The notes under the pieces: model-generated
What the model saw: the letters and a program-made list of their open reading frames with translations, nothing else
Databases searched by the model: none
What the model was told of the DNA's origin: nothing
Shown: positions 1-21,900 of the stretch, one piece after another
Numbering within the stretch: position 1 is the stretch's first letter
How the letters are laid out: each line of letters begins with the position of its first letter
DNA from: Siniperca chuatsi
Lineage: Eukaryota; Chordata; Actinopteri; Centrarchiformes; Sinipercidae
Direction: 5' to 3'
Length of the DNA: 64,000 nt
Assembly (NCBI RefSeq): GCF_020085105.1
Contig: NC_058058.1
Location: 6,750,175 to 6,814,174, forward strand
Position numbers and translations under genes: made by a program

Positions 1-160
1 GAGGTGACAGAAATGAAAATGCATATCATAACACCAACAGTGGAAGACTGGATAAACAGATTAAATAAAATGTAGTATTGTGAAGAATTTTTCACAATCA
101 ATCTGGGGTATTCTCTGTTCATATCAGTCATGAATTTATGTTTCATTAAAAAATGTTCAG

Positions 161-460
161 GGTCGTCAAGCAACAGCTCAGATGATGAACCCATAATCAA
201 GGCAGCTAAACACCCACAAGTGACCAAAATCCTGAGAATAATACTGGAGAGGTGTGATGGCGAAGAAGCTGGGGCAACAGGAAGCCTGAACAAAACCAGT
301 ACAGGTACTGATTACATAACCAAGTCATTATTGATGCTGTAATAGAATCTCAAAATAAAGAGTAACATTATTCTTACTCTCCAAAACAGACACAACGATT
401 GCTGAAAAGACCTCGAGCGAGGAGTCAGAGGGCCCAGAGGAATCACCAGAAGAAGAATAA
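161..460 (+). CDS. C-terminal end of an unidentified gene (partial, last two coding exons)
   Basis: Two exons can be read: 161-304, after a TTCAG acceptor and before a GTACTG donor, and 390-460, after an AACAG acceptor, ending at TAA 458-460. They join in phase (1+2). The deduced tail begins Ser-rich and acidic (SSSNSSDDEPIIK), continues with a short amphipathic stretch (KILRIILERCDGEE) and ends in a Glu/Ser-rich run (EESPEEE). Acidic Ser/Glu tails of this kind are common in nuclear chromatin-associated proteins, and the SDDEP-IK stretch loosely recalls the DEK family, but that is not enough to name it. The 5' part lies outside the window. The sequence at 1-75 is open in one frame but has no clear splice donor, so I left it out. 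Confidence is moderate that this is a real gene end and low on identity. Confidence 0.5.
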
Positions 461-2324
461 GCAGATGTAACAGGTTGAAGAAATGGCTTGTTATTGTTAT
501 CGTTCACCTTCTGGACTGGGAAGTTCAAACCACCTAGTGGCTCCAAGTTTGATGGACTTTCTAAAGTGTTCTAAATCCCTCGGAGAGACACTAAAACACA
601 CACAGACACAGTTAGCTTTCATGTAAAGGTCAACAGTGTGTTTTATATACATTACATGCACGTTAATTTATGGTGTTAATATTTTTACTCCCATTTTTAA
701 GTTTGGGACCAAATTTTGTAGGTTCCTGAAAGATTTTATCACAGTCTTTGATGTTATTTTACTATTTGTGCCTGTTGTTATCATTGGCTGTCTCCTCTGG
801 TTTTATTATTTTTTTAATAGAATGATTTAACACTCATTGATGTAAGTTACATTTCAGCTTTCATATTAACTGTACACTCAGCATGCAGCAGTGACGATCT
901 GTTGTGTTGGATTAAACTGCTTTCACTATGAAATTCACATCAGATGAGTCTCTTTTTCAGCTGACTCGCCACACATCCACAATTCTTCCTCTTTATCCAT
1001 GTCCAGTGGGATTTTAAGTCCAGTCAATTGTATTTATGCTACCCAAAATCATAAATTTGTCTCAGAGGGCTTTAAAATCTGTGCAGCAACAGGCCACTTC
1101 AGCCATGGATCAGTATGTAGGGTATTTTTAAAAAACTACATTTTCTTTTATCTGACTTGCTTTTAAAAGTAATTATACATTTTTACTATGGACTATTTGG
1201 GGTATCAGCAGGGCAGTCTGCACACACCCACCCAGCTGGCATCAGATGTACACTTTCTCCAGTTGGGATTTGATTGTAGTTTACAGGTAAATTAGTTGTC
1301 TTGATCAGATTTATTAATGTACTGTATGTATTAAAAAACAACAGTTATATACAAGTTATTTTCCTCAATCAGTTATCACTCAGTGTTTTAATTGATTGAT
1401 TAATCAACAAATAGTTCTTAAAATTCTTCAAATTGCTTGTTTTCCCCACAAACACAAAGGTGTTAAATTTACAATTATTTCAGGACTGCAAATCGATTAT
1501 TTTTTATTAACGATTAATCTAAATGAATCATTAATTTCTCGATTAATCGTTTGGTCTATAAAATGTCAGTATTGAAAAAAAAGGCTGTCACAACCGAAGC
1601 TCAAGGTGACTTAAATATTGCTTGTTTTGTTTTTGAAATTGAAAATTTCTGTTGATCAACTAACTGAATATAGTTGTTTCAGCTCTACATTATATAAAAC
1701 CGAGAAAGATCACAAATCCTCACAGTTGAGAGGCTGAGACCAGAACATGTTTCAGCATTGTCCCCTTTGTAAAGAACTTGGACAATTAATTGATTTTCAA
1801 AATCATCGACTAAATACTGTTGTTTGAGCACTAAAACATATTCCCAAAACAATTAAAGGCGTGAGCAGGATAATACAATGTGAGAAAATAACGCCTTCGA
1901 AATTAATGTAAGCATTGATGTTACATTGGCATAATACCAGAGAGGAAACTGAAAATTTGACAGGTTTTAATTTTCTTAAATGGCCTGAATTTGCAGTGAA
2001 GTTTGGTCTTCACTCTTCTTCGCTGCTTTCTGTAGCCATCCGCAACTTCCGCCATGTCCCGGTCAGTCACAGCCCAGCAGCAGTGCTAAGTTCAGTCCTC
2101 CACACAGTCAACATCATCAACACTGCAACTGTGCATCTGCTGCTTTGCAACTCAACAAAGGCGAATCGAGAAAAGGGAAGCCTGTAGCTCGGTTTATCAC
2201 CTGCCTACTTTACCGCAAAGGGAAGAATTGAGTTAAGGCTTTAGGATTAGCTAACTGCTTGTTAGCTAGCATGCTGCCGTCTCAACACATCGGACAACTC
2301 CTCTCGGATTAATTTGATCTCGTC
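461..2324. other. 3' UTR of the left-edge gene, then intergenic DNA up to the dpy19l4 promoter
   Basis: No coding exon is recognised here. The first few hundred bases are probably 3' UTR of the preceding gene. Positions 1480-1690 look like a decayed short inverted-repeat element (see separate entry). The last 150 bases before 2325 are the likely dpy19l4 promoter and 5' UTR. Confidence 0.4.
1480..1690. repeat. Decayed fish short DNA element (CGATTAATC family)
   Basis: The stretch carries several CGATTAATC / ACGATTAAT words and ends in TTTCAGCTCTA. The same signature is seen at 7440-7560, 32390-32725 and 60949-61145. The family is a common short inverted-repeat element of fish genomes; the assignment is from motif recognition only. 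Confidence 0.45.
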
Positions 2325-11365
<9,041 letters not shown>

Positions 11366-11840
11366 CAGCAGCCTCTGCCTCCCTGCTGAGACTTTACTGA
11401 GCCTGGCTCTGCCCTTAATCAGTGTTTCACATCATATCCACAATGTAACACAGAGGACTGCAATGTGTTTCTGCAGTGTGTGTGCTCAGAGAAATGTCTA
11501 ATCACTGTTACTTTACGCATCCTGGTGTAGATGGTGAAGCTGTAAATTCAAACCAGCTGGGATCAACTGAGCACATTGTAGTGGTGTTGGCCTACACATT
11601 GTGTGATTAAAATCAACATAAAAGGACCCTGTTGAAGTTGAAATATGCCATATTAATCACTGTACTGTAGTTTTATAAGCCATGCGTTACTGTTACTGTG
11701 ATGCTTTTAATGAAGGGAGAGGTTAATATGTGAGGCCTGTGTGTTCACTTTGTACAGAAGCCGAGAGCAGCTCAGATTTTTTTTTTATGCTTATTATTTT
11801 GAGACAACAAATAGTGGTCATATTTTTAGCCGTGCTAGCA
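11366..11840 (+). other. dpy19l4: dpy19l4 3' UTR (probable extent)
   Basis: There is no open frame after the TGA at 11363-11365. A possible ATTAAA polyadenylation signal lies near 11605. The downstream limit is not defined by the sequence; the dispersed repeat beginning at about 11840 sets a practical boundary. Confidence 0.4.
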
Positions 11841-12510
11841 TCATGGCTCTAGGGATGACAATGTCGGTCCGTCTGTCTGTTGGTCGGTTGGTCAGTCGGT
11901 CCGCCACTTTGGTTCAGACTGAAATATCTCAACAACTGTTGGATGGATTGCCTTTAAATTTAGTACAGATATCAATGGCGCCCAGAGGTTTAATCCTAAT
12001 GATTCTGGTGATCCGCTGACTTTTCCTGTAGCGCCACCAGCAGGTCAGTTTTCACTTACTCTGTGAAATATCTTAACATCTACCAGACGGACAGGCAAAA
12101 CATTTTGTACAGACATTCACGGTTCCCAAAGGATGAAGCACAATGACTTTGGTGAGCCCCTGACTATATCTCTAGTGCCATAATGAGGTTGACATTTTTG
12201 GGTCAGAGTGAATTGTCTTGACAAATACTGAATGGATTGCCATGAAATTTTGCACACATGTGTCCCCTTCAGGATGATTTGTAATCTCTTTGATCATCCC
12301 TTAACTTCTCATCTACTGCATCATTAGGTCAAAATTTTATTTTGTTAGCATGCTAACATGCTAAACTAAGATGGTGAACATCTGCTAATTAAACATCTGC
12401 AAGTTAACATTTTCATTGTGAGCATGATAGCATGCTGATGTTAGCATTTAGCTCAAAGCACCACCTAAGTACAGCTTCACAGAGCCACTAGCATGACTGT
12501 AGACTCTGTG
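11840..12510 (+). repeat. Dispersed fish repeat (AAATATCTCAACAACTGTTGGATGG / CATGCTAACATGCT type)
   Basis: The stretch combines three parts seen together in many percomorph genomes: a GTCGGTCCGTCTG start, the phrase AATATCTCAACAACTGTTGG, and a TGTTAGCATGCTAACATGCT block ending in AAAGCACCACCTAAGTACAG. Fragments of the last block recur at 59285-59335 (same strand) and 60175-60350 (opposite strand). Its class is not clear from sequence alone. Confidence 0.65.
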
Positions 12511-12842
12511 TTGTTACTTTTAAGCCCATTATTCTGGGATTAATATTTATGCAGTTATCATCGATCAGACATTGTTTTCTCTTGATTTATATGGCTCACT
12601 ATCTTGGGATAGTCATGGTCCATCCAACTTTTTTAATCATGGACAATCCTGTCTGCCTAAAGAGAAAAAGGTGTCCGGTATTGCAGCCATTATTATCCTG
12701 AGATAATTAGATAATTATGTCTTGATTGGTTGGAATAATGATCTAAATCACGATCAGTTGTACCACATAAAAGTACTCATGCAGATAATGTGTATGTGTT
12801 GTGTATCTTTTTAAAAGGTTGCTGCTTCTCGTATGCTCAGCT

Positions 12843-13389
12843 TTAATAGGGAAGACGTGTCTTTGTAAGCTGCCTATAGTGTGATGTATTCTGCAAAAGG
12901 GTGAGCAGATCTCTACTGTTAAGGAGGACACCCACTTCACTTAAGAGTTCATAAATATAATTCCTGGGGTCTACCATCAGCCAGTGACTAAATTTGAAGC
13001 TCAGCAGCTCACCTGCGACATTGGAAGACAAATAACTTGCGATATCAGTGTGGAGTTGCTTCAAACAGTATTTATATATTGATTGAACAATGCAGGACAA
13101 CAGAAACGATATCTATGAACTTTTAAACCTACTTGTGTCTCTTTCAGCCTGAAAGTGTAGTGGAGGCTGGTTCTGAAGCTGCTCATTTGTTACTTTGTCT
13201 TCATCCTCTTCATCTGGATGCCTTATTTTGAGATGTGGGGACGGACTGACTGACATCTCTTTACCGATCACACCTTTAGCTATGTCAGAGACATTTCCCG
13301 TCCCCTGGTTGTTACCTTGAAGTATTTGGTAGTAAATTCCTTCTGGTGCTATCATGCTGGTCTCACCAATAACTGTCCTCTGCAAAAGG
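12843..13389 (-). CDS. Unidentified minus-strand coding-like patch, possibly two terminal exons or a gene remnant
   Basis: On the minus strand one frame stays open from about 13389 to 13116 and, in the same frame after a single TAG (13113-13115), from there to a TAA at 12843-12845. The upper part follows an acceptor-like CCTTTTGCAG and reads as an ordinary soluble protein, with an acidic stretch (HPDEEDEDKVTNEQ). The lower part reads GELLSFKFSHWLMVDPRNYI and on to a C-terminus near residues TRLPY. A short intron skipping the TAG is possible: a donor in ACAAGTAGGT near 13120 and an acceptor after AATGTCGCAG at about 13012. I do not recognise the protein and found no upstream exons before 14560. 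It could be the 3' end of a small gene, a pseudogene or a mobile-element fragment. Confidence 0.3.
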
Positions 13390-13949
13390 CCATGTAGTGA
13401 ATATTAGGTTTTATTAAATTACTTATGGAGATATGAAGTATGTATGAGTTGATGAATTAAAAGCCTTTTGTGTCAAGAGTTTATGTCACGCTTATTATGT
13501 GATGCTTTAAATGTCTTTTTAAGGTTGTCGTTCCACACCTCATCTTTTACGGACTGTGCAGCTTGAGGAGCCGAATGGAAAAGGACAAATGCAAATGTGA
13601 ATGAGGGAAATAAAGACAACTCTGTATATTAGAGTTAATTTTCCCTTTGCTTTTTTTGCTGTAAGTTTTTCCCCCTTTTCTGTTACAAAGATCAATTTAA
13701 GCTTTTATTTTGAGTATTTTATTTTCCTTTCCCATTCTAAATTTAAAGGCCCTGCACATTCATGCAGAGATGTTTTACTTTGGCTGATTAGATGTCTTCT
13801 CGGGACTGTTAGAGTGGGAAATACCACAGCTTTATCATTATTATAACCCATTTCTGCTTTAAATTGGAGTCATTTTTTTAAAGTAATATTTTTTAGGTTT
13901 TTACATTTCAGGTTTTTCCATTTTTACTGCCCATATTAAAATAAGTATC

Positions 13950-14515
13950 CATATTCAATTAAATATCCACTTTTTTACTTAAGTATCAAAAGTAAAAGTA
14001 CTCATTATGCAAAAAATTGTCCTATTTGATAGTGTTTTATTTATTATTTTATATATGATTAAGTCTTGCAAACCTCAAAATCTGTTGTTGCAGTTTTTTG
14101 TTTTTAATTAAAATCAACCTGTTTAAAAATGCTCTAGGAAGGAATTGATGCATCTTGAAAGAAGAAAGTATAATGCAGTATAAGGCTAATCTGGAATTAT
14201 GAAAAATTTAATTTTAGAAAAAATACTAGATTTTGTCACTTTTTAAAAACAAAATAAGACATGCAAATGACTGAAATTACTCAACAATCAGATTTTGTGC
14301 ACTGAAAAATGCGTCATATTTTGCAAACTGTTCATATGCTTTGAAAGTAAAATCTTAGTATGCAAAATAACTAGTTAACGTCAGGTGTCGAAACAATGTA
14401 GTTAAGTATAAAGTACAATATTTCCCTGGTGGGGTATAAGTATAAAGTAGCAGAAAAATTAAATACCATTAATATTGTACTTCAGTACTTGAGTAAATGT
14501 AACACGCACATAAAC
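13950..14515 (-). repeat. AGTACTT-rich fish DNA element, copy upstream of the ints8 promoter
   Basis: The element is recognised by the words AAGTAAAAGTACTCATTATGC, TAAGTATAAAGTAGCAGAAA and GTACTTCAGTACTTGAGTAAA. Better preserved copies are at 15330-15748 and 61150-61478. Boundaries are approximate; orientation is given relative to the copy at 61150. Confidence 0.6.
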
Positions 14516-14559
14516 GGTTTATCTGACGTGAAACTTACGCACGGAGTATAAATATGCGC

Positions 14560-14746
14560 AAATATGGCGCACCGTGTGTCTCCCTGGCGACGAAGCGGAA
14601 CCGGAAATACGGAGGAGAGATGGCGATGCACAGAATGAATTATGTGAGAATCAAACAGTCCGTGTAGCTGTTCCAGCTCTTAATTTTGAGATTTTTGTGT
14701 ATATTTAGCTCAGATATCTTCTACTTGTTCATTTTGGCTTGTTAAG
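14560..14746 (+). promoter_or_regulatory. ints8: ints8 promoter and non-coding first exon
   Basis: A GC-richer block contains GCGGAACCGGAAAT (two ETS-type GGAA cores, about 14595-14608) and AGATGGCG (YY1-like, 14618-14625). Both are typical of TATA-less housekeeping promoters. A consensus donor TTAAG/GTAAGA closes a putative 5' UTR exon at 14746, and the coding exon has an acceptor at 15922 just before the ATG. The transcription start was not determined. Confidence 0.55.
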
Positions 14747-15329
14747 GTAAGATAACCCGCCCCTCTGTGTTCCGGTCAGGCTGTAGAGTTTAGCCAGTTA
14801 GCTAGAATATTAGCTCAAAACAACGCTGGCTACACACACACAAAACAGATAATGGGTGCGCTTGATTTTATACACTGGCAGCCCCGAGCCGTCTTTGTTC
14901 AGTCATATTCCCACTCTTCTCGCTGACAGTTGATAAACCCCGCCCACTCGGGACTACATATTATCAGATTAAAACGCCCACTACAGAACATCAAACTACC
15001 ATTAATTAGTAATGTTAGCTAACTAGCTGCATAAGTAGCTAACTATCTAGGTAGTATAGCTTTGATGTACATGGGCGGTTGTATACTTAATGTGCTTCTA
15101 TAACCACTTTATAACAGAACGTGAAAGCAAGACAGTGATATATGTACAGAAAACATACTGAAGCTAGCCATGTGTTTTCAATGAGGAAATGTTAGCAACA
15201 AAAATTATTTTGTAATCAGTAATGGAAGAGGTTTCTTTGCAAATAAAGATAGCCTTACCTTAATGTAAATATACACCATTACAATAAAAATAAAAATTGT
15301 ATTCAGGTACAAGCGCAGAAGTATTAACA

Positions 15330-15748
15330 GCAAAATGTACTTAAAGTACCAAAAGTAAAAGTACTCATTACGCAGAATGGCCCATTTCAGAATAATGTAC
15401 ATTATATTATTCATTATAAATAATGATACATTATTTGTTAGCATCACTTTCATGTTGCAGCTGTCAAAGGTAGAGCTAATTTGAACAACTTTATATACTG
15501 CTGGCCTGTGCTGGGTATTTTACAGTAATCTATACGTCATGATTTATTAGTTAATTATATTTTGTGTTAATAATCTGGATCTGCAAAGTGACCAGTCACT
15601 ATAGCACAAAAGTACACTATTTCCTTCTGAGATGCAGTAGAGTAAAAGTATAAAGAAGCATAAACTGGAAATACTCAAGTAAAGTACAAGTACCTCAAAA
15701 TTGTACAGTACTTGAGTAAACGTGCTTAGTTACATTCCACCACTGGCA
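15330..15748 (-). repeat. AGTACTT-rich fish DNA element, copy in ints8 intron 1
   Basis: It starts near GTACTTAAAGTACC and ends with TTACATTCCACCACTGGC. The terminal TTCCACCACTG is the inverse of the CAGCGGTGGAA end of the copy at 61150. The layout suggests a non-autonomous, hAT-like element; the class is inferred from the end motifs only. Confidence 0.65.
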
Positions 15749-15928
15749 AATGTGATATGCATTCATCCTTGATTCACTGTTTTGTTCCACGACACTTGCT
15801 TGATACATTCTTGCTGACAGAGCTTTCAATTAGTCGAAATCCAACTTATATCCTTTACTGTAGGTCACTGTGATGTCTTAAAAGATTAAACAAAATTTAA
15901 AATCTTTGTCACTGTTCACCAGGGGAGG

Positions 15929-18900
15929 ATGAGTGCGGAGGCGGCAGACCGGGTAGCTGCTGTGACCAGCAGTCGGCCCAGCACGCCTCCTCAGACTTCC
16001 TGGTTTGAGTTCCTCCTGGACGGCAGCCTACTGGAGAAACACCTGCAGAAGTCAAACCCAGGTCAGCTCAGCATTACTTATGACTTACATTTATTATACA
16101 GTGCCTTATGGTAGATTTGTTTGATTGATTATTTGATGGTCTCTTAATCAAATAAACTAAGATAATAATTTATAGCTCATTTAAAGCTTTTAGATAGCTG
16201 AGTAATACTGATTCTCCTCCTTCAATAAACATCTAGACTGTTTTAACTGCGATACAACTTATTCCCCTTTTATATCAGTGAGTTGAACATGGCTAAAAAT
16301 GTATGTACTCATGACACGGACAAGTATTTTAAATATCTATATGTCATGCCTTGTGTTAGGTTATGGCATACAAATTCTTTGTTGTGCATTTATTATATAA
16401 AATGTATAAATGTTTTCACTCTGCTTAAGTTCAGAGAAATAAAAACAACTGTGTTTTGCACAATAACTGTCCTTTAAAGGAACATTCACTTCGAAATAAA
16501 TTTTGGCGATGTTCATTTTGTTGTTTTATGCTGAATTTTTCTCCTGTGGGTAACAGGCCAAACGTGAACAACGTGACACCATATTGTGATATTTGCAGCG
16601 CATCTAGAATGAAAGTTTTATATCAAAAATGTTGTTGGCTGTCAAAATCATAATGATATATATATACTTGAGGTTTTGGTGCCTTTTTTGTCAGAATCAC
16701 AGAGCAGAGGCTGTCACTCTCTCTGTTCCTGAAGCATTTCTGGGAAATTTAATAAATTATATCCTGATGAAGAAAGTTAATGAAAAGTGGGTCTACCATA
16801 AAAATTAATTATGGCATATAGTAAATTTATGAAATGGAACAGCATTCAAGGTTGGATGCATTTATTACATGAGTGTTTTGAGTGGACACCTCGAATGAAT
16901 TAATAAAATGCTTATTAATGTGTGTATGTGTGTCCGTGTATGTTTCCATAGACCCGACACCAGTGCAGCTGATCATCCAGTTCCTGGAGCAGGCGTCCAA
17001 GCCCTCCGTGAACGAGCAGAATCAAGTGCAGCCTCCAGCAGACAACCGCAGGAACCGCACCCTGAAGCTGCTGGCACTGAAAGTAGCTGCGCACATGAAG
17101 TGGGATCTGGATGTTCTTGAGAAAGGGTGAGTGTGCGTGAAAGGCTCTTTAAACTTATAATGTGAAGGAACTCAGTGTAACTTTTCATGCTTTTTTAAGC
17201 TTGTCTACCTTGCATTTAAGTCAGTTCAGCGGGTATGAAAGGGTTTCAGGGTTGCAGAAAGTTGTCATATTGTAGAGGACAATGCAATCCTTCTTTTTAG
17301 TAAATGTCTGAAATTTGAGGTTGCAGGTTTTCACCCAATCATGCCTGAGGATTTGTGTCTTTCTGTTATTTTGACCTTTTTAAATTATGCAAAAGTAATA
17401 TTTCAACATTTTGGAAGGGTGACTACCTAATTACCTTTAACAGAAAGACAGAATTATGAAGTTTCTAGCAAAGCAAAGTTGAAAATCTCTCAGAATGTCT
17501 TACACGTAATAATTGTAATAATCAGATCATTACGTCATGTAATGATTTATCCTTCTTCCCTGCCAGCTTGACCATTCCAGTATTAAATATGTTACTGAAC
17601 GAGCTCCTTTGTGTGAGCAAAGTGCCACCAGGTGTTAAACATGTGGACCTGGACCTGTCCACTCTGCCTCCTACTACGGCCATGGCTGTCGTCATATACA
17701 ACCGCTGGTGAGTAAGATCCACTAGGAAAACACACAAAACTCACTGAGGTCAGACGCACCAGCTGAAGTAGTAAGAGAGCCTGGCTAGTCCACTGTGGTC
17801 GGCAGTTCAAATTTTTCTATCCTGATCCTGTCTCAGAGTGAAGTATTACAACTTAGAAATGGACTTAGTGAGTGCATCTGAACATTTATTGATTTTTAGC
17901 AATTTCATTCACATTAGTCATAAAGAATAAATGTAGATGAAAGGAAGAAACTGCTTAAATAATAAGAATAACAAAGAATCTTGTGTCTTTCAAAGGGCCA
18001 TCAGAACCATCGTGCTGAGCAGCTTTCCAGAGAAACAGACCAAACCGGGACCTCACCAGATGAACATGTAAATTCTGCTCCTTCCTTGCTGTTAACACCC
18101 TCTGATTTGGAACAAGCTTAAGTTGTTTACAGAACAAATAAACTTACTCATGCTTGATCTTACAAATGGCAACGTCCAGGCCCAGTTTCACTTACAGTTT
18201 AAAAAATAAATCCAAATAGCGCTCAGTTATTTAAGTGCTCAGTTTGAATGGCATCGAGAAGATACTGAGTTATTGTCTTGTGGCCTCTCCTAGGTTAAGT
18301 ATTGTGCAGCAGGAGAAAGAGATGACGGAAAACATTCTTGCTGTGGTGAGTTAACATGTTTTTTGATGTATTAAGTAGAAATCCTCAAATGCTGTAATGA
18401 AATATACTTTCTCAAACTATTGCTGATATTAATAAACATGTTATACACATTTTAGATGTATTTGCCAGATAGCTTTGATTTTGTAAAGGTTTGGATAAAC
18501 GACATTTCATTATATCACCTTTCCCTGTCCACTGTCTAAGAAATTGTCTAGTAGGTTAAATGAAATGTACTTTCTTCTCATGCCCTCAGCTGAAAGAGCA
18601 GGCAACCGACTCCATCAGTGTCCTGGAACGAGCTCTGCGGCTGAAGAAAGACTTCTACGTTCACACCCTGAGGACTCTGGACCTGCTGGCTGCTGATGCT
18701 GCTGCCAACGGAGAGACCGAGTCCTCGACTGCAGGGCTTCGCATCAGTGCCGATGAGCTGCACTGTCAGGTTAGTGGACAACACAGTGTTGTCTTGCTCA
18801 GATAATTTTAGGCTTCGATCACTCTGAGTACAATTCATCCAGATTACATACAATTAGATGAACTTTATTGGTCTCTCGAGGGAGCAACTGGGGAATTTGA

Positions 18901-21900
18901 TTTTATTTTAACTGTAAAACATACTTTTATATTGAATCTACAGACAAAAATAAGTGGAAACAAATGTTCAAAATGTAACTCAAAATGTAGTTTCAGTCGA
19001 AATGAATTGAATGTCTAGTGTGTTGAATCCAAAACTGGTCTAATTTGTATTTTGTGTTTCAGGTGCATTATGATCTGGGAGGTATTTTCTTCCAGCAAGG
19101 ATGCACAGACCAGCCAGCCTATCAGAAAGCCCGGGATCACTTCAGACAGACTAAGGAACTGTTAAAGAAGGTATATCTACCTGAAATGGCTTACATGAAG
19201 TTACAATGCTGTCCTAGAATGACAACAGTCTGGCTCCAACGACGTTTGTGGATCTCAACAAGTTCTTTATATTTTTCAGTTGGACTCGACTGTCCATGTT
19301 CACCTGGATGAGAAACGTCTGGCTGGCTACTGGGACGCCTGCAAAGCTTTGACTGAAGACTGTGACCCCTCAGACTCCCAGACCACCCACTACGATCAGA
19401 TCAACAGCCTGATCCGGGCGCACAACTACCAGGTCAGAGAAGACGCTGCAGTGAAAGTAAAGCTAAAGATTTGTTTTATAAAAATACACTTGGGACTACA
19501 TAATGAGTAATGTGGCATGTCATAAGGCTCCAGCTGTAAACTGAAGGTAAATGAGAGATACCAGAAGGATGTAAATCATGTGTAGTACTTTATATTATGT
19601 AAATATGTTAATAAATTCCACGTCCTCTCTCTGACAGGCTGTCATTGAAGCCTTTATCAAAGACAACGTGTCCCGCAGTTTGCCAAACCACTTCAGACGG
19701 TCTGTTCTCAGGGAGTTCCTGTACAAAGTCCAACAAGGGTGAGACCACAATTCAATCCAAAATGAAAGCTAATGTCAAACATAACATACTGCAGTGTGAC
19801 AAAACCTTTATATATATGATATGCACTGACACAAGGTACCTCTTGCAGTGTATTCACAGATAGATATCACAGACTGGTGATTATAGAACAGAGTACTTGC
19901 ATTTCCTCTGATATTCTGCAGTCAGAATGTAGTTTATAGTGCAGACAGTTCAGCTGGATTTTTAATAAATCTGCATATCCACAAACAACTTATTTCCAAC
20001 ACGCTGCAGGGAATCGAGCCTGGATGAGGTTTGCCACAAGCTGTGTGTTTGCAACGCTGTCCGAGATGCTTTGGAAGGAGAAGTCCTCAGTGTGCGTTTT
20101 CAGCAGCTCCTCCTCAAGCCCAGTAAAAGGATGGTGGACTTCATTTTAGAGGTACTCACCTTCTTATGTCTCAAATAAGTGTGTGTCATTTGAGATTCTT
20201 GCAGGAGTAATTAATGCTTGGGACATCCTAGAGCTGCAACTGATAAATGTACAAACCTCGGCACATACAAAGGATGTCTCAGATTTAAGTCTGACTGATG
20301 CATCCATCTTTCCTTCACTCTGTGATATCCACTATTAAATAAAGCTCAGATTACCTTAAATGATGCAAATAGGCTGTACAATCCCTTATCCCAACTGGTG
20401 GCAGTGAAGCTGCGAGGCTTCTGATTATGGAAAAGAGGTTTGTTGGAGTTTTATGAAAATTGGCAGAGGTGAGGATTCATTGTTATTGAACATTATCTAT
20501 TGAAGTTAAAAATTGTATTTTCATAATGAAAACTAACAGGCATGATTTGTAGGAAATCAGTTTCCTCTGATCGTATAAGCTGTGCTGAGGTATGAGGAGT
20601 TCAATGTGTAACTGGGACTGACCTGAGTTTTTTCATGATGGTTAAATTGAAAGCTTTTGCACATTTGAATCCAATTTTCTTTGTCCTGCAGGTGTGCACA
20701 CTTTCGCTGGAAAAGGAGCGTCCGTCTGAGACATCCAGAAGAAACATGGGCAATTTCATGAAGTGAGTGACAGCAGAGTCGGGGTCACTTTACTTTCCAA
20801 GTACAACAAATGTAGAGGAGGTTTCTTGATATTTATTTAGTCTAAAGGAATAGAATAGCCTACAGCTGGCTACAATGCAGATCACTGTGCAGTATCTTCT
20901 TCACAGTCTGCACGAGCATTAAACGGCACTGATTTGACATAAAACTGTTAACGTACCCAAATCATTAAATCATCTTTTAAATGAGACCATTCTTGTCCCG
21001 CAGGACTCTGAGTGAAAGCTTGGAGGAGCTGTCTCTGCTGTTTGTGGTGTCGTCTCATAAGCTCTTCATGGAGCTGTTGAAGGAGGAGGAGAGGAAGGTC
21101 CTGGCGGAGCAGATGAGGAAGAGATCGGCCACAATCAACCTTAGCGCCAAGCCTCTGCCTTCTTTCTATGACATTCCAGGTAGAGATTTTCTTATACATA
21201 CTATTCACTGACATCCAATTTATCCGTTTGTTGTCTGTCAAACTGCTCGTTATCAACAGGAAAGCTCCCTCCAGCAATTGACATATTATTGCTCAGTGGT
21301 ATGTTTCAGTCTCTTGTGACTTTGTGAATTTTGGTTCATTCCTCCACAGCTTCGGCGAGTGTGAACATTGGACAGCTGGAGCAGCAGCTCATCCTTTCGC
21401 TGGAGCCGCGCAGGATTAGACAGATCCTCATCGAACTCCACGGCATGGCTGAACGACCCTTCTGGAGGGTCAACAGTAAGGTCAGAGGTCAACGAACTGA
21501 TACTGGAAGAGAAATAAAAAGTGCTGATATCAGAGACATTCAGGATTTTGTATTTTACATTTATATATTAGATATCTATAATACCATTCCTATTAAGAGT
21601 AACTTACAATATAAACAATGTGATTCACTTAGATTCACACATTGCCAAAAATTATACACTGAAATACTTAAAATACCACTTTCCATTTGTGTGCACAGTG
21701 GGAAGTTCCTCCAGACTACATTAACGTGATCCTCAGCATTAAAGACAACCTGACAAAGGACCTGGTTTATATCCTCATGGCCAAAGGACTCCACTGCATA
21801 TCAATAAAGGTGTGCTTACATGATCAGTGCTCGGAAATGTAACTTGGAAAGAAACACTTTTTCTGGTTATGCACAGTTTCAGGCTCATAATTATCCATTA

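Noticed and set aside
1..75. A possible further exon of the left-edge gene
   Set aside because: One frame is open but there is no usable donor before the stop, and the link to the exon at 161 could not be made.
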